In this document: positions 13,629 through 21,236 of the stretch, in pieces
Numbering within the stretch: the first letter of the stretch is position 1
Layout of the letters: each line of letters begins with the position of its first letter
Source: a virus
DNA: 23,993 nucleotides
Direction: 5' to 3' (one strand)
Virus record (IMG/VR): IMGVR_UViG_3300017760_000095
Span: 1-23,993 of that record
The notes under the pieces: model-generated
Told to the model about the DNA's origin: nothing
The model's input: the letters and a program-made list of their open reading frames with translations, nothing else
The model's database searches: none
Made by a program: the position numbers and the translations under genes

Positions 13629-13875
13629 CTTCGTATCCTAGATGTTCTTTTAGATCCATGAAGCCGCCGATAACTTCCTCGTCTCCATTTATATCGCATT
13701 TGATAACTAGCGGTAAGCTTGGCCACTTATATCTTTTCCCCACAAGGATACGCATCTCATCGCTCTTATCAAGAAAAGTCAGAGCGTATTCATACCCAGA
13801 CTTGTCTAATTGCTTGACTGCTTCAAGCGCGTACGGATCGTGTCCAGTCCCATAAACATGATAAAAGTGTACCAT
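13597..13875 (-). CDS. Glutaredoxin-fold protein with degenerate active site
   Basis: A 92-aa protein with the glutaredoxin layout: strand VHFYHVYG, active-site position at 13-16, helix ALEAVKQLDKSGYEY, LTFLDKSDE, a cis-Pro region WPSLPLVI (P55), and GGFMDLKEHL (70-79) like GG..DL. The active-site CPYC is DPYA here (D13-P14-Y15-A16), so both redox cysteines are gone. A separate C-x2-C (C85, C88) sits at the C-terminus, DDCQSCNDKK. It may be a non-redox binding protein, or may use the C-terminal pair. GGGGTAGA precedes the ATG. Confidence 0.75.
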   Translation of the reverse strand: MVHFYHVYGTGHDPYALEAVKQLDKSGYEYALTFLDKSDEMRILVGKRYKWPSLPLVIKCDINGDEEVIGGFMDLKEHLGYEDDCQSCNDKK

Positions 13876-13876
13876 T

Positions 13877-14179
13877 CTACCCCTTTAACAGTTGCTTCTG
13901 TTGGATGCTGAGTTTGTCCTCGATGATCGTGATGCCGCCGACAACAACTATGTCTAAGCCGCCAGTACCTCTGCTCATCTGAATCTTTGTGAACTCTTGC
14001 CTATCGTCCAGCCCGTCTGGTAGCGAGCCTTCTGCCAACAGCTTTGTCGCTCTCATGTCTGGTCGTAAGCATACCACAAAATCTGGGTTTACAACGACTT
14101 CTCGCAGAGTCCAGCGATTATTAGTGGTGTTATTGTGGGTTGGCTGTTCAAACAGCTCTACTAGTTTAATTCCTTTCAT
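13877..14179 (-). CDS. Conserved phage hypothetical protein (REVVVNPDFVVCLR)
   Basis: A 100-aa protein; ATG overlaps the upstream TGA as ATGA, with GGGAGTGAAAT before it. WTLREVVVNPDFVVCLRPD, LLAEGSLPDGLDDRQEFTKI and GGLDIVVVGGITIIEDKL resemble a small beta-rich protein seen in phages (LREV.VNP..VV..R.....LL.EG.LP.GLD.RQ.FT.I). No function known to me. Confidence 0.8.
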   Translation of the reverse strand: MKGIKLVELFEQPTHNNTTNNRWTLREVVVNPDFVVCLRPDMRATKLLAEGSLPDGLDDRQEFTKIQMSRGTGGLDIVVVGGITIIEDKLSIQQKQLLKG

Positions 14180-14415
14180 ATTTCACTCCCGTTCAATAAA
14201 GGATATACATGTCTTTTCTTTGCCATGAAGCGCTGCCCTCTTACAAAAAGCAGGTAACCATTTAGCCTCTCTTCTATAAATACTGCGGTTGTAGGCTCTT
14301 TAGTTTTAGTAAGATTGTAGCCTCCAGCCACATCTACAATCCACAGTCGCACATCTTGAGGAAGGTAGACAAGATCTCCCTTCTCAAAACCGCTATTACT
14401 CTGGTGTACTTCCAT
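14176..14415 (-). CDS. SH3-like small protein, distant from the main array
   Basis: A 79-aa protein with FEKGDLVYLPQDVRLWIVDV, TTAVFIEERLNGYLLFVRG and MAKKRHVYPLLNG. GDLVYL and LWIVDV match the barrel signature of the genes at 1.0-4.9 kb. AGAAGGCG precedes the ATG, and the start overlaps the previous gene by 20 nt. It shows the family is dispersed over the genome. Function unknown. Confidence 0.75.
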   Translation of the reverse strand: MEVHQSNSGFEKGDLVYLPQDVRLWIVDVAGGYNLTKTKEPTTAVFIEERLNGYLLFVRGQRFMAKKRHVYPLLNGSEI

Positions 14416-14695
14416 CGCCTTCTTCGTGAGTGTTGCCTTTCACGGCGTTGTTGTAGCCTGACAACAAGGACTGGATGTCCATCAGTCTTTGATCGATTCT
14501 GGACATCTCTTGCCTTACATTATCGACCTTTTCTATCATCTCTTCGCCCTTCAGTATATCTCTAACTGAAGTTTCGTCAAGGTTACCGACGTGATTCGCC
14601 ATAAGCAACAATGACTTGCCGCTTTCTTTTAGAAATTCAGCCACCAAACATGGAATATTGTCTAGTTCCTCTGAATAAGTAATTTGTACTCTCAT
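14396..14695 (-). CDS. Coiled-coil hypothetical protein
   Basis: A 99-aa protein beginning MRVQITYSEELDNIPCLVAE, with a helix AEFLKESGKSLLLMANHV and a predicted coiled coil MIEKVDNVRQEMSRIDQRLM (about 53-80), then a polar acidic tail ending EEGDGSTPE. CGGAGTATAG precedes the ATG. The phage marine-type opening (M.V.I.Y...LD.IP) is familiar to me only as hypothetical. Confidence 0.75.
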   Translation of the reverse strand: MRVQITYSEELDNIPCLVAEFLKESGKSLLLMANHVGNLDETSVRDILKGEEMIEKVDNVRQEMSRIDQRLMDIQSLLSGYNNAVKGNTHEEGDGSTPE

Positions 14696-14716
14696 CTATA
14701 CTCCGAATAGATACTG

Positions 14717-15043
14717 TCAGCCTGCGACGATCATGCCCCAAATACTGTTCATCACCAACGCAATCGTCAAGCTCACTATAGCCCAAACAACCTTGGTATT
14801 GCCGGCTTTCCAAGACTCCAGTTGCACAACGCGGGCTTCAAGTAACGCCTGCCGTGCGTATAATCCCTTGTCTGGATTATACATAGCTTCTTTGATCTTG
14901 GAGATATCATCAGCCATGCCGTCGATATCTTCTTTGATTCCTGAAATTCCACTGCCGAGTACATCAATCTTTGTGCCCAAATTTGACATAGATTGATTGA
15001 TTTCTAATAGTGTGATAACTTCTTCTGGAATGTTGCCTGCCAT
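14717..15043 (-). CDS. Coiled coil plus C-terminal membrane anchor
   Basis: A 108-aa protein. Residues 10-58 look like coiled coil (ISGIKEDIDGMADDISKIKE), then YNPDKGLYARQALLEARVVQ, and a single C-terminal transmembrane segment VVWAIVSLTIALVMNSIWGM (about 84-104). The layout is like the XhlA/hemolysin-type accessory of phage holins. It sits 16 nt after groEL in the same transcript. Its start lacks a Shine-Dalgarno; instead CTAATTATTA sits just before the ATG. A role in lysis or membrane anchoring is inference. Confidence 0.75.
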   Translation of the reverse strand: MAGNIPEEVITLLEINQSMSNLGTKIDVLGSGISGIKEDIDGMADDISKIKEAMYNPDKGLYARQALLEARVVQLESWKAGNTKVVWAIVSLTIALVMNSIWGMIVAG

Positions 15044-15059
15044 AGTATAATAATTAGTG

Positions 15060-16643
15060 TCAGCCAGCTATAATGGCGTGACTTGTTGTGAATAAAGTTC
15101 CAGCAGCGGAAGCCGCATTCTGTAACGCAGAGCGCGTTACCTTTACTGGATCAATAATACCAGAAGCAATCATCTTTGTCAAGCCTCCTCTATGAAAATC
15201 CCACCCGTACTCGTCGTCGGCTTCCATTACCTTGCTTACAATTATGTCTGGGGATTCTCCAGCATTCTTAGCCATCTGATAAAGTGGCGCGTAAACTGCA
15301 TTTTTGATGATCTCAATGCCATGGCGCTGGTCCTCGTTCTCTGGCGTTACTCCGATTGATACGGATGCACGAATCAACGCGACACCACCGCCGGGTACGA
15401 TTCCTTCCTGCTGTGCGGAGCGTACTGCCTCTAGTGCATCTTCGATTCGGTGACGCTTTTCGGTCATCTCAACTTCGGTGGCTGCTCCCACTCGGATAAC
15501 AGCCACTCCAGAAGCCAAACGAGTGATGCGCTCTTGAATCTTTTCGCACTCATGCAAAGAATCAGTTTGTTCTAGCTCTGCTTTAAGGTTAATAATCTGC
15601 TCTTCGACTGCAGAATGATCTCCAACACCACCGGCTACTGTAGTCCAGCCCTTGGTAATCTCAACAGTCTTGCATGAACCAAGATCCGCCAGTGTCACAT
15701 TTGCGGGAGACATGCCCTTGGAAAGATTAATGAACGTTGCGCCGGTTGATAAAGCCAAGTCCTGCATAATATTGCGGCGGTCCTCTCCATAGCGAGGCGC
15801 CTTGACTGCAGCGACCTTGATGCCTGAGTTCATTTCCTGTCGTCTGATAGCGTTCATGATCAAAGCTGCTAGCGCCTGACCTTCTACTTCGTCTGCAACA
15901 ATGATGAGAGGGCGGCTGCTTCGGTCTGCAATCTCAAGGACCGGCATCAACTCGTCGACTCTTTCAATCTTTGAGTCCGTGACCATAATCAGCGCGTCAT
16001 CATAGCGCACCATATTACGGCGAGCGTCAGTAACAAAAGCAGTAGCCACATACCCTGAGTCGAACCGGAAACCTTCAATCAAGTCAAGGCTCGTCTCTAA
16101 GCTTCTCGCTTCTTCGACTGTGACTGCTCCGTCCTTGCCAACACTGTCAACCGCAGTTGCCACAAGATCACCAAGCTTTCTATCGTTGTTCGCAGAAATG
16201 GTAGCTACGTGGGCGATGTCGTCTTTGCTGCGAATCGGTTGCGCCATTTCCTTAAGGTTCTCGACGATACCAGCAACAGCCTTATCCATTCCGCGCTTAA
16301 GCTCAACTGGCGATGAGCCTGCAGCAAGAAACCTCTGTGACTGTTCTAGGATCTCGCGAGCCAACACAGTTGCTGTAGTGGTTCCGTCGCCAGCAGCGCT
16401 GTTAGTTTGTGAAGATGCCTGTTTAATAATCTGAGCACCTACGTTCTCAAATGGATCTTCTAAGTCAACGTGGCGCGCAACTGTAACGCCATCCTTTGTG
16501 ATGATGGGCTTACCGTCAGCAGATTGCAGAATTACATTCCTGCCGCGTGGACCCAAGGTTGCTGCCGTATAATCGGCTAGTAAATTGACACCGTTTAGAA
16601 TCTTCTGACTCAAAGCGGTACCATGCTCATAATGTTTGGACAA
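15060..16643 (-). CDS. groEL: GroEL-type chaperonin
   Basis: A 527-aa group I chaperonin. Nucleotide-site motifs are intact: LGPRGRNVIL (30-39), ITKDGVTVA (48-56), AAGDGTTTA (83-91, D86 matching E. coli D87), RIEDALEAVRSA with the hydrolysis Asp, and PGGGVALIRA. The apical domain carries DELMPVLEIADRSSRPLIIV and VKAPRYGEDRRN, a one-residue change from the usual GFGD. The usual GGM-repeat tail is absent; it ends SHAIIAG, somewhat shorter than the 548-aa E. coli protein. Start is TTG 16643 with GAGAGGTG before it. No groES is seen in the window, so it may use host GroES, a distant one, or none. A perfect sigma-70 promoter precedes it. Confidence 0.95.
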   Translation of the reverse strand: MSKHYEHGTALSQKILNGVNLLADYTAATLGPRGRNVILQSADGKPIITKDGVTVARHVDLEDPFENVGAQIIKQASSQTNSAAGDGTTTATVLAREILEQSQRFLAAGSSPVELKRGMDKAVAGIVENLKEMAQPIRSKDDIAHVATISANNDRKLGDLVATAVDSVGKDGAVTVEEARSLETSLDLIEGFRFDSGYVATAFVTDARRNMVRYDDALIMVTDSKIERVDELMPVLEIADRSSRPLIIVADEVEGQALAALIMNAIRRQEMNSGIKVAAVKAPRYGEDRRNIMQDLALSTGATFINLSKGMSPANVTLADLGSCKTVEITKGWTTVAGGVGDHSAVEEQIINLKAELEQTDSLHECEKIQERITRLASGVAVIRVGAATEVEMTEKRHRIEDALEAVRSAQQEGIVPGGGVALIRASVSIGVTPENEDQRHGIEIIKNAVYAPLYQMAKNAGESPDIIVSKVMEADDEYGWDFHRGGLTKMIASGIIDPVKVTRSALQNAASAAGTLFTTSHAIIAG

Positions 16644-16666
16644 TGTACACCTCTCGTTTATGTCCT

Positions 16667-16695
16667 ATTATACCCCAACTACACTGGGATGTCAA
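16667..16695 (-). promoter_or_regulatory. Consensus sigma-70 promoter of groEL
   Basis: On the minus strand: TTGACA (16695-16690), exactly 17 nt, then TATAAT (16672-16667), followed 23 nt later by the groEL TTG start. Both boxes match the sigma-70 consensus at all six positions, with ideal spacing. The -35 lies six bases past the stop of the upstream gene. Expected to be read by host RNA polymerase. Confidence 0.85.
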
Positions 16696-16701
16696 ATTGT
16701 T

Positions 16702-18648
16702 TTATTCAGAACCTTCAGTTTTCTTGAGCGTATCGACGATTGTATTGCCGTCGTCAATCGCTTCTTTGGCGTAACCTGATGCGTGGTCCCTGCGCTTTGA
16801 ACTGAAGTACTTTCCGATGTTCTCACTGAAGCCCTTTGTTGTCTCCAGCAGGGTCATCACATCGCCTTCCATCTTCTCAATATAGATGTTGGCGCACTTG
16901 TCGATGTTCTCAGCCGACAGATTGAGGATGCCATAGAACTGAACGGTGGCTAGCTTTCTCATGTTAGTCATCTCTGTTCTGGTGATTGTCCACTGACTGC
17001 CACCTTCCTTGCCTGACTCAGCGAGAAGCCTTTCTTCCTTCATCAGCATTTTCTCTCGCTCATGGAATGTACCGAAGTAAGATTCCGAAACCGGCTCGGC
17101 GCCCTTTTCCTTGATAGCTGCAGCGTACGCCTTATCGTAAGCTCTCTTTAAGCCCTTTATTGTCTTCTCATCAGTAATCTCTGGATGATTCGTCAGCCAC
17201 GCCTCAAAGCTTCCCTTGCCAGTTGCAGCGTCAGACTCCGCTTGCTCTGCGGCATTGAGTCCGATGCCCTGCACGCGAGCCGCTTTGTCAAACTTGTCTC
17301 TCTTCCTCTGCGGATCCGGCGGGAGTGCAGCTTGTTCATCGAAGTTACCTTCGGCATCGAGGTTCTTATAGAACATGCCTCTACCCTTTGTGTAGCCCGG
17401 TGTTTGCTGTAGGATTTGGAACATCTGTAGCTTCCACTCGGGAGAGTCTTGCCAGCCTCTAATGTGCCCTGCCAAGGTCGGACCCATTTTGCCGAGAAGA
17501 CTCGCCTCATTATTAGACTCGCCCATGATATCGATGAAGTTGTTGCGATCAATAATAAAATCCCAGATTGCCAACTCAGAAATATTATCGTCCTCAGTGT
17601 TCTTTCGAGCGATGAGGTACTTAATCTGTGGAACGCCAGAGCCTCCACGAATAAACAGATAATCTATAAGGTTAGTAAAGCTCCCGTGGATGCCCGTGTC
17701 AGGACTGAGCAGCTTCAAGCTAACCGGCTCGTCATTGCCAGTCACAAAGTCCTCAATAGGTAGCGTGCCACCGACACGACCAGCGATCTGCTTGCCGCCA
17801 GTGACTGCTGCCATGAATCCCTCAAAGACAAAACCGGCTGAAGACTCACTATAATCATTGAGACATGCTTGAAGCGACTCGATAATCTGCATCATGTTTA
17901 GCACTGCGTTGAATCTACCGCCGCGAGCCTTGTTGACTGCCTCATTTGGATCGATGAAAGAGTTGATGTGCAGGATTCGTGACTTGATATCAGGCTGTCT
18001 CGTAATCGATGCAAAGATTCTCTCAATGTCTTCTCGCGATTGACTCTTGGGATCTCCCCAAGCCTCATTAGGAACCAGTGCGGGGATATCAATCTTATAG
18101 CTGAAGCGACCTCCCCTCTTTTTCTTCTCATTCATCTGCTGCATACCGCGTGCATCTTGCATCGCGTTTTGTGTGAGCATCGCCTGAAGATCGTCCTTGC
18201 TCATGCCGCTGTCAGCCAACATCTTAATAGCCTCGACCATTTCAGAGTCTACACCAACCATTAGAAGCTGTCGATAGATCTCCTTCCATTGCTCGGGCGC
18301 AAGGCGTGACTCATGCATCGTTTGGACGTTGGGTCTGTCTCCAAGTCCTTGCGGATTTGCGATGTGAAGCATTACAGCGTCTACCATTTCCACATCAACC
18401 TCGCCCATGATTGCAGTGACTGTGCGCTCAACCATTCCGCGATCAATCTGACCCGGTGGTAGTTCATTAGCAATCATCTCGGGATTGATCTGTTGATCAA
18501 AAGCAGACGGCTTACCGCCGGCGCCATGGTCAGGGTACACATTCTCGATCATTTCGACCAGCATATCTAAATTTAGCTGTGACTCTGGCTGTGTTTTCTT
18601 GTTAAAATAACTTTCGATTAGCGAATCTAATTCGGTCTTCTTGTCCAT
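16702..18648 (-). CDS. 648-aa phage protein, possible PD-(D/E)XK-like core
   Basis: Large unknown protein. The N-terminal third is acidic and helical and begins MDKKTELDSLIESYFNKK. Residues 181-330 look most conserved: KIDIPALVPNEAWGDPKSQS, then GGRFNAVLNMMQIIESLQAC, SSAGFVFEGFMAAVTGGKQI, GTLPIEDFV, PVSLKLLS, GIHGSFTNL. E276, D300 and K312 (in S-L-K) are placed like the E...D...(E)xK of a PD-(D/E)XK nuclease fold, but motif III has Ser instead of Glu. The C-terminal helical region (ETTKGFSENIGKYFSSKRRD) may bind. GGAG precedes the ATG at some distance. It could equally be a structural protein; context (ClpP, endolysin, GroEL) does not decide. Confidence 0.8.
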   Translation of the reverse strand: MDKKTELDSLIESYFNKKTQPESQLNLDMLVEMIENVYPDHGAGGKPSAFDQQINPEMIANELPPGQIDRGMVERTVTAIMGEVDVEMVDAVMLHIANPQGLGDRPNVQTMHESRLAPEQWKEIYRQLLMVGVDSEMVEAIKMLADSGMSKDDLQAMLTQNAMQDARGMQQMNEKKKRGGRFSYKIDIPALVPNEAWGDPKSQSREDIERIFASITRQPDIKSRILHINSFIDPNEAVNKARGGRFNAVLNMMQIIESLQACLNDYSESSAGFVFEGFMAAVTGGKQIAGRVGGTLPIEDFVTGNDEPVSLKLLSPDTGIHGSFTNLIDYLFIRGGSGVPQIKYLIARKNTEDDNISELAIWDFIIDRNNFIDIMGESNNEASLLGKMGPTLAGHIRGWQDSPEWKLQMFQILQQTPGYTKGRGMFYKNLDAEGNFDEQAALPPDPQRKRDKFDKAARVQGIGLNAAEQAESDAATGKGSFEAWLTNHPEITDEKTIKGLKRAYDKAYAAAIKEKGAEPVSESYFGTFHEREKMLMKEERLLAESGKEGGSQWTITRTEMTNMRKLATVQFYGILNLSAENIDKCANIYIEKMEGDVMTLLETTKGFSENIGKYFSSKRRDHASGYAKEAIDDGNTIVDTLKKTEGSE

Positions 18649-18655
18649 ATACTAA

Positions 18656-19588
18656 CTAGTCTCCTATCTTGTCTTTTACTTCGTCAGCTAACTGCAAAAG
18701 GTCTAGCCCAGCACAATCAATCTTTTTTCTTGTCAGATTATAGTGGTTGACAAAGCCCTTAAACTTAGCGCGTGCAGCACTTGAGTCCACGCCCGTATTC
18801 ATGCTACCATTCTTCAAGGGTACATCTAGCGGGATGCCGATGCCTTTGTGAATCGCTTCCCACAGCGCCTTAAGCGCCTCAATCTGCACTGGATAGAAAT
18901 CTGTAAAGGGCTTGAGCTTGCTACCGTGTACCCACGCATTCTCCTGCAGGGGTCGTTCACCAAAACCATTCTTGATATACCAGTCTTGATATTTAGGATA
19001 GTAAGCGTTGCTGATCTCAACACCAATAGACGCATGGTTCACCTTGCCAATACCAGCATGCCATGCGCCGTGCTGCGTGTCTAGCAGTTGATAGATTGTA
19101 CCATCGTTATCGATGCAAAAGTGTACAGAGATGCCTCTACGTGCCAGCACAATCGCACAAGACTCTGCGGAGAGGCATACATCCCAATGGTTTACGAATA
19201 TTGTCGGCTTTCTATCTGGCTTGCCGGCATAGTTATAATATGTATTGTCCGCGCAGTCTAGACCTAGGTGATCATCCCATAGCACAACCTTGCTCCAGTC
19301 AATCTCAATAAATTTGCTATTGTGGACGATGTACTTTTTGTCGGCACAGCCTTTACCTTTCGCATAAGGCGATGGGTGCGGGGAGTGATCCGAGATCTCT
19401 GCCTCTCTCTCCGTCCAAATACGACGAAAGGAAACGGGACCAACCATGCCATCGGCTTTCAAGCCAATTGATTTCTGCCAGCTTTTCACAGCCGAGATTA
19501 GCTCATCATCATTGTGCGAGCAACCAAACCAAGATGGCTCCCAGCCTAGGGAGTCTTGAGAAGATTTATTATAAAATACTTTGTCCAC
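18656..19588 (-). CDS. Endolysin: peptidoglycan-binding plus N-acetylmuramoyl-L-alanine amidase
   Basis: A 310-aa protein. N-terminal peptidoglycan-binding domain (about 27-58: AVKSWQKSIGLKADGMVGP) is followed by a linker and an Amidase_2 domain (about 125-295). Zinc ligands fit T7 lysozyme: H134 in VNHWD, H282 in VNHYN and C292 in KKIDC; E191 in GVEISN and K288/K289 lie in catalytic-side positions, and AWHAG (175-179) is the family motif. It cleaves the amide bond between MurNAc and L-Ala to lyse the host. No signal peptide, so it needs a holin. Start is GTG 19588 with AGGA upstream; an ATG nearby is out of frame. No GroEL, ClpP or tail motif intrudes. Confidence 0.9.
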   Translation of the reverse strand: MDKVFYNKSSQDSLGWEPSWFGCSHNDDELISAVKSWQKSIGLKADGMVGPVSFRRIWTEREAEISDHSPHPSPYAKGKGCADKKYIVHNSKFIEIDWSKVVLWDDHLGLDCADNTYYNYAGKPDRKPTIFVNHWDVCLSAESCAIVLARRGISVHFCIDNDGTIYQLLDTQHGAWHAGIGKVNHASIGVEISNAYYPKYQDWYIKNGFGERPLQENAWVHGSKLKPFTDFYPVQIEALKALWEAIHKGIGIPLDVPLKNGSMNTGVDSSAARAKFKGFVNHYNLTRKKIDCAGLDLLQLADEVKDKIGD

Positions 19589-19615
19589 TTCGCATGTCCT
19601 AAAGGTTAATAATAT

Positions 19616-20272
19616 TTAGACAATTATGTCTGCGATGCCGTACTCTATCGCTTCTGTTGCAGAAAGATATACGTTGACCTTTCTTTCCAAAAGCTTTTTA
19701 AGCGTGCGCTTGGTTAGGCTCGTTTCCTTGACCAGCGCTTCCATGTATGTTTCTTGAGAGTTTCTAATCTCTTCCATCTCGTTCTCTAAGCTGTGAATAG
19801 AGCCGTGGTTGCCCCCGATAACCGAATGGATCATAACGCGGCAATTCTTGCCAATCTTTCGCTGACCCTTCGTACCAGCAGCCAATAAAAGGACGCCTGC
19901 TGACATTACCTTGCCGATTCCAAAAGTGTGAATCTCACAGTTCTGCTGAATCATTCTCATGATATCATAAAGAGCGAACATATCGTCTGCGTTGCCGCCA
20001 TATGTCGAGATAAGAAACTCCATCGGTTCCCACACTAGTTCGCCCTCTTCATCCTCTCTCTTTCCCGAATTATGCAACACAAGCAGACCGCTTAAGGTTT
20101 CCTGTGCCTTTTCTTCGTTAATGTCGCCATACAGTCCGACGATGCGCATCTCATCATCTGGTGGACCTCCTGCCAGCAAAGCTTCTAAGGCTGCTGGAGT
20201 AAGCTCTTCGACTTGTGGCTTCTCTTCTTCTGCTTCTGCTTCAACTTTTTCTTTCTTTGGACTCATAATCAT
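19616..20272 (-). CDS. ClpP-like serine protease (S14) with Asn at the Asp position
   Basis: A 218-aa ClpP-fold protein. After an acidic N-terminus (EAEAEEEKPQVEEL) come STYGGNADDMFALYDIM, GKVMSAGVLLLAAG with nucleophile S124, and CRVMIHS with H149. In E. coli ClpP the third residue is the Asp of DRFLSAPEA; the aligned segment is NVYLSATEA, putting N200 there. ClpP-like phage proteases serve as prohead proteases in some families or as general proteases; the triad change leaves activity open. AGGAAAGGC precedes ATG 20272, which overlaps the preceding stop (ATGA); ATG 20266 is an alternative. Confidence 0.88.
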   Translation of the reverse strand: MIMSPKKEKVEAEAEEEKPQVEELTPAALEALLAGGPPDDEMRIVGLYGDINEEKAQETLSGLLVLHNSGKREDEEGELVWEPMEFLISTYGGNADDMFALYDIMRMIQQNCEIHTFGIGKVMSAGVLLLAAGTKGQRKIGKNCRVMIHSVIGGNHGSIHSLENEMEEIRNSQETYMEALVKETSLTKRTLKKLLERKVNVYLSATEAIEYGIADIIV

Positions 20273-20646
20273 CTGCCTTTCCTGTGTTGTTCGTTTAAGT
20301 GCTGAATAGCTCCATCCCAGTCTGAAAATTTAACAAACTGACGGCGATACAATGTCGGATAATTATCCAAGTAACCCTGAATGACCGAAGATTTCCACCT
20401 CTTATAGTTGTACTCATCCATGTTTCGCTCTCTGATAGCTGTCGCACTATCAGCGCCCTGCTCAATGGCATCGTATTTCATAGCTTTTACAAACTCAACA
20501 TCTTCAGCAACATTAATAATGAGTTTAAGGGTCTGATCACCGACCTTTTGGACGAACAGACCTGTTCTACCAATTGTCACCAGATTAGACCACACAATTC
20601 CTAACACATATCCTGCTACAAGTGGCAAGATCCATGTAAATTCCAT
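20269..20646 (-). CDS. Membrane-anchored hypothetical protein
   Basis: A 125-aa protein. Residues 4-22 (TWILPLVAGYVLGIVW) are a transmembrane or signal-anchor helix; the rest is soluble with TLKLIINVAEDVEFVKAM, ATAIRERNMDEYNYKRWKSS and YRRQFVKFSDWDGAIQHLN. CGGAGTTGTT precedes the ATG. It follows the hairpin at 20667..20698 and is translationally coupled to the ClpP-like gene. Not recognised. Confidence 0.8.
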   Translation of the reverse strand: MEFTWILPLVAGYVLGIVWSNLVTIGRTGLFVQKVGDQTLKLIINVAEDVEFVKAMKYDAIEQGADSATAIRERNMDEYNYKRWKSSVIQGYLDNYPTLYRRQFVKFSDWDGAIQHLNEQHRKGR

Positions 20647-20666
20647 AACAACTCCGTTATATACGC

Positions 20667-20698
20667 AACTACCCCATAGTATACACTATAGGGTAGTT
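20667..20698 (-). terminator. Long hairpin, possible terminator or processing site
   Basis: Minus-strand arms AACTACCC and ATAGT pair with ACTAT and GGGTAGTT around an ATAC-type loop: 13 paired positions with a single mismatch. No T run follows on the minus strand, so a classic intrinsic terminator is doubtful. It lies in the 86-nt gap between the acidic gene and the membrane-anchored gene, the longest clean gap in this half, with AT-rich TAATATATTA beside it. Confidence 0.55.
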
Positions 20699-20732
20699 AT
20701 GTTAAAGTAATATATTATCTAAGGTTGGCATT

Positions 20733-21236
20733 TTACCGCTTGTTAGACTTGGAAGCCTTGATTAGTCTAGCAGCGACTCTACGAGCAACCTCGTTGATAG
20801 TAGCTTCATCTTCAGCAAGTCTGATCCCTGCCTTTTCAAGCTCCTGCATTAGAGGCTCTTCGCCACCCTCTTCAGGGGGTAGCTCTTCATCACCCATAGT
20901 TGGCTCCATTTCTTCACCATCTTCGGGCATTTCTTCTTCGCCGCCTTCCATACTAACGTCAGCGCCCTGCTTCTGCAGTGCTGCGACAATATCTCCGACC
21001 AGCTCTGTTGCGTCAACTTCTACAGTCTCCGCTCCCTCTTCGGGCATTTCTTCTTCTGGTCCTTCGTCGCCGGGAAGCTCTTCTTCCTCGCCGCCCATTT
21101 CGGGACCGCCCAATTCCATCTCTACGTCTTCTTCACCGAGTTCAGTTAGAAACTTGTCCGTGAAGGTATTCTCGATCTCAGCCAAACGCATAAACCTGCG
21201 TGTGATTGATTCATTTAAAATTAATTTTTTGCTCAT
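20733..21236 (-). CDS. Highly acidic phage protein, possible capsid-core/scaffold-like
   Basis: A 167-aa protein beginning MSKKLILNESITRRFMRLAE. Residues 33-130 are dominated by Glu, Gly, Met and Pro in repeats such as GGEEEELPGDEGPEEEMPEEG; a helical C-terminus (EATINEVARRVAARLIKASK) is basic. The composition recalls prohead-core or scaffold proteins of tailed phages, which are removed by the prohead protease; the N-terminal LNE|S fits that protease's consensus. TAGGAGATTACACGGCT precedes the ATG. The 73-nt gap upstream holds CATATAATATATTATTAGG, which could include a -10-like box. Role is inference. Confidence 0.75.
   Translation of the reverse strand: MSKKLILNESITRRFMRLAEIENTFTDKFLTELGEEDVEMELGGPEMGGEEEELPGDEGPEEEMPEEGAETVEVDATELVGDIVAALQKQGADVSMEGGEEEMPEDGEEMEPTMGDEELPPEEGGEEPLMQELEKAGIRLAEDEATINEVARRVAARLIKASKSNKR

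Noticed and set aside
16696-16712. TGAATAAAA next to the groEL promoter as a fourth copy of the repeat
   Set aside because: It lies in the end of the coding region (Gly-Ser-Glu-stop) and the ACGTCTAA half is missing.
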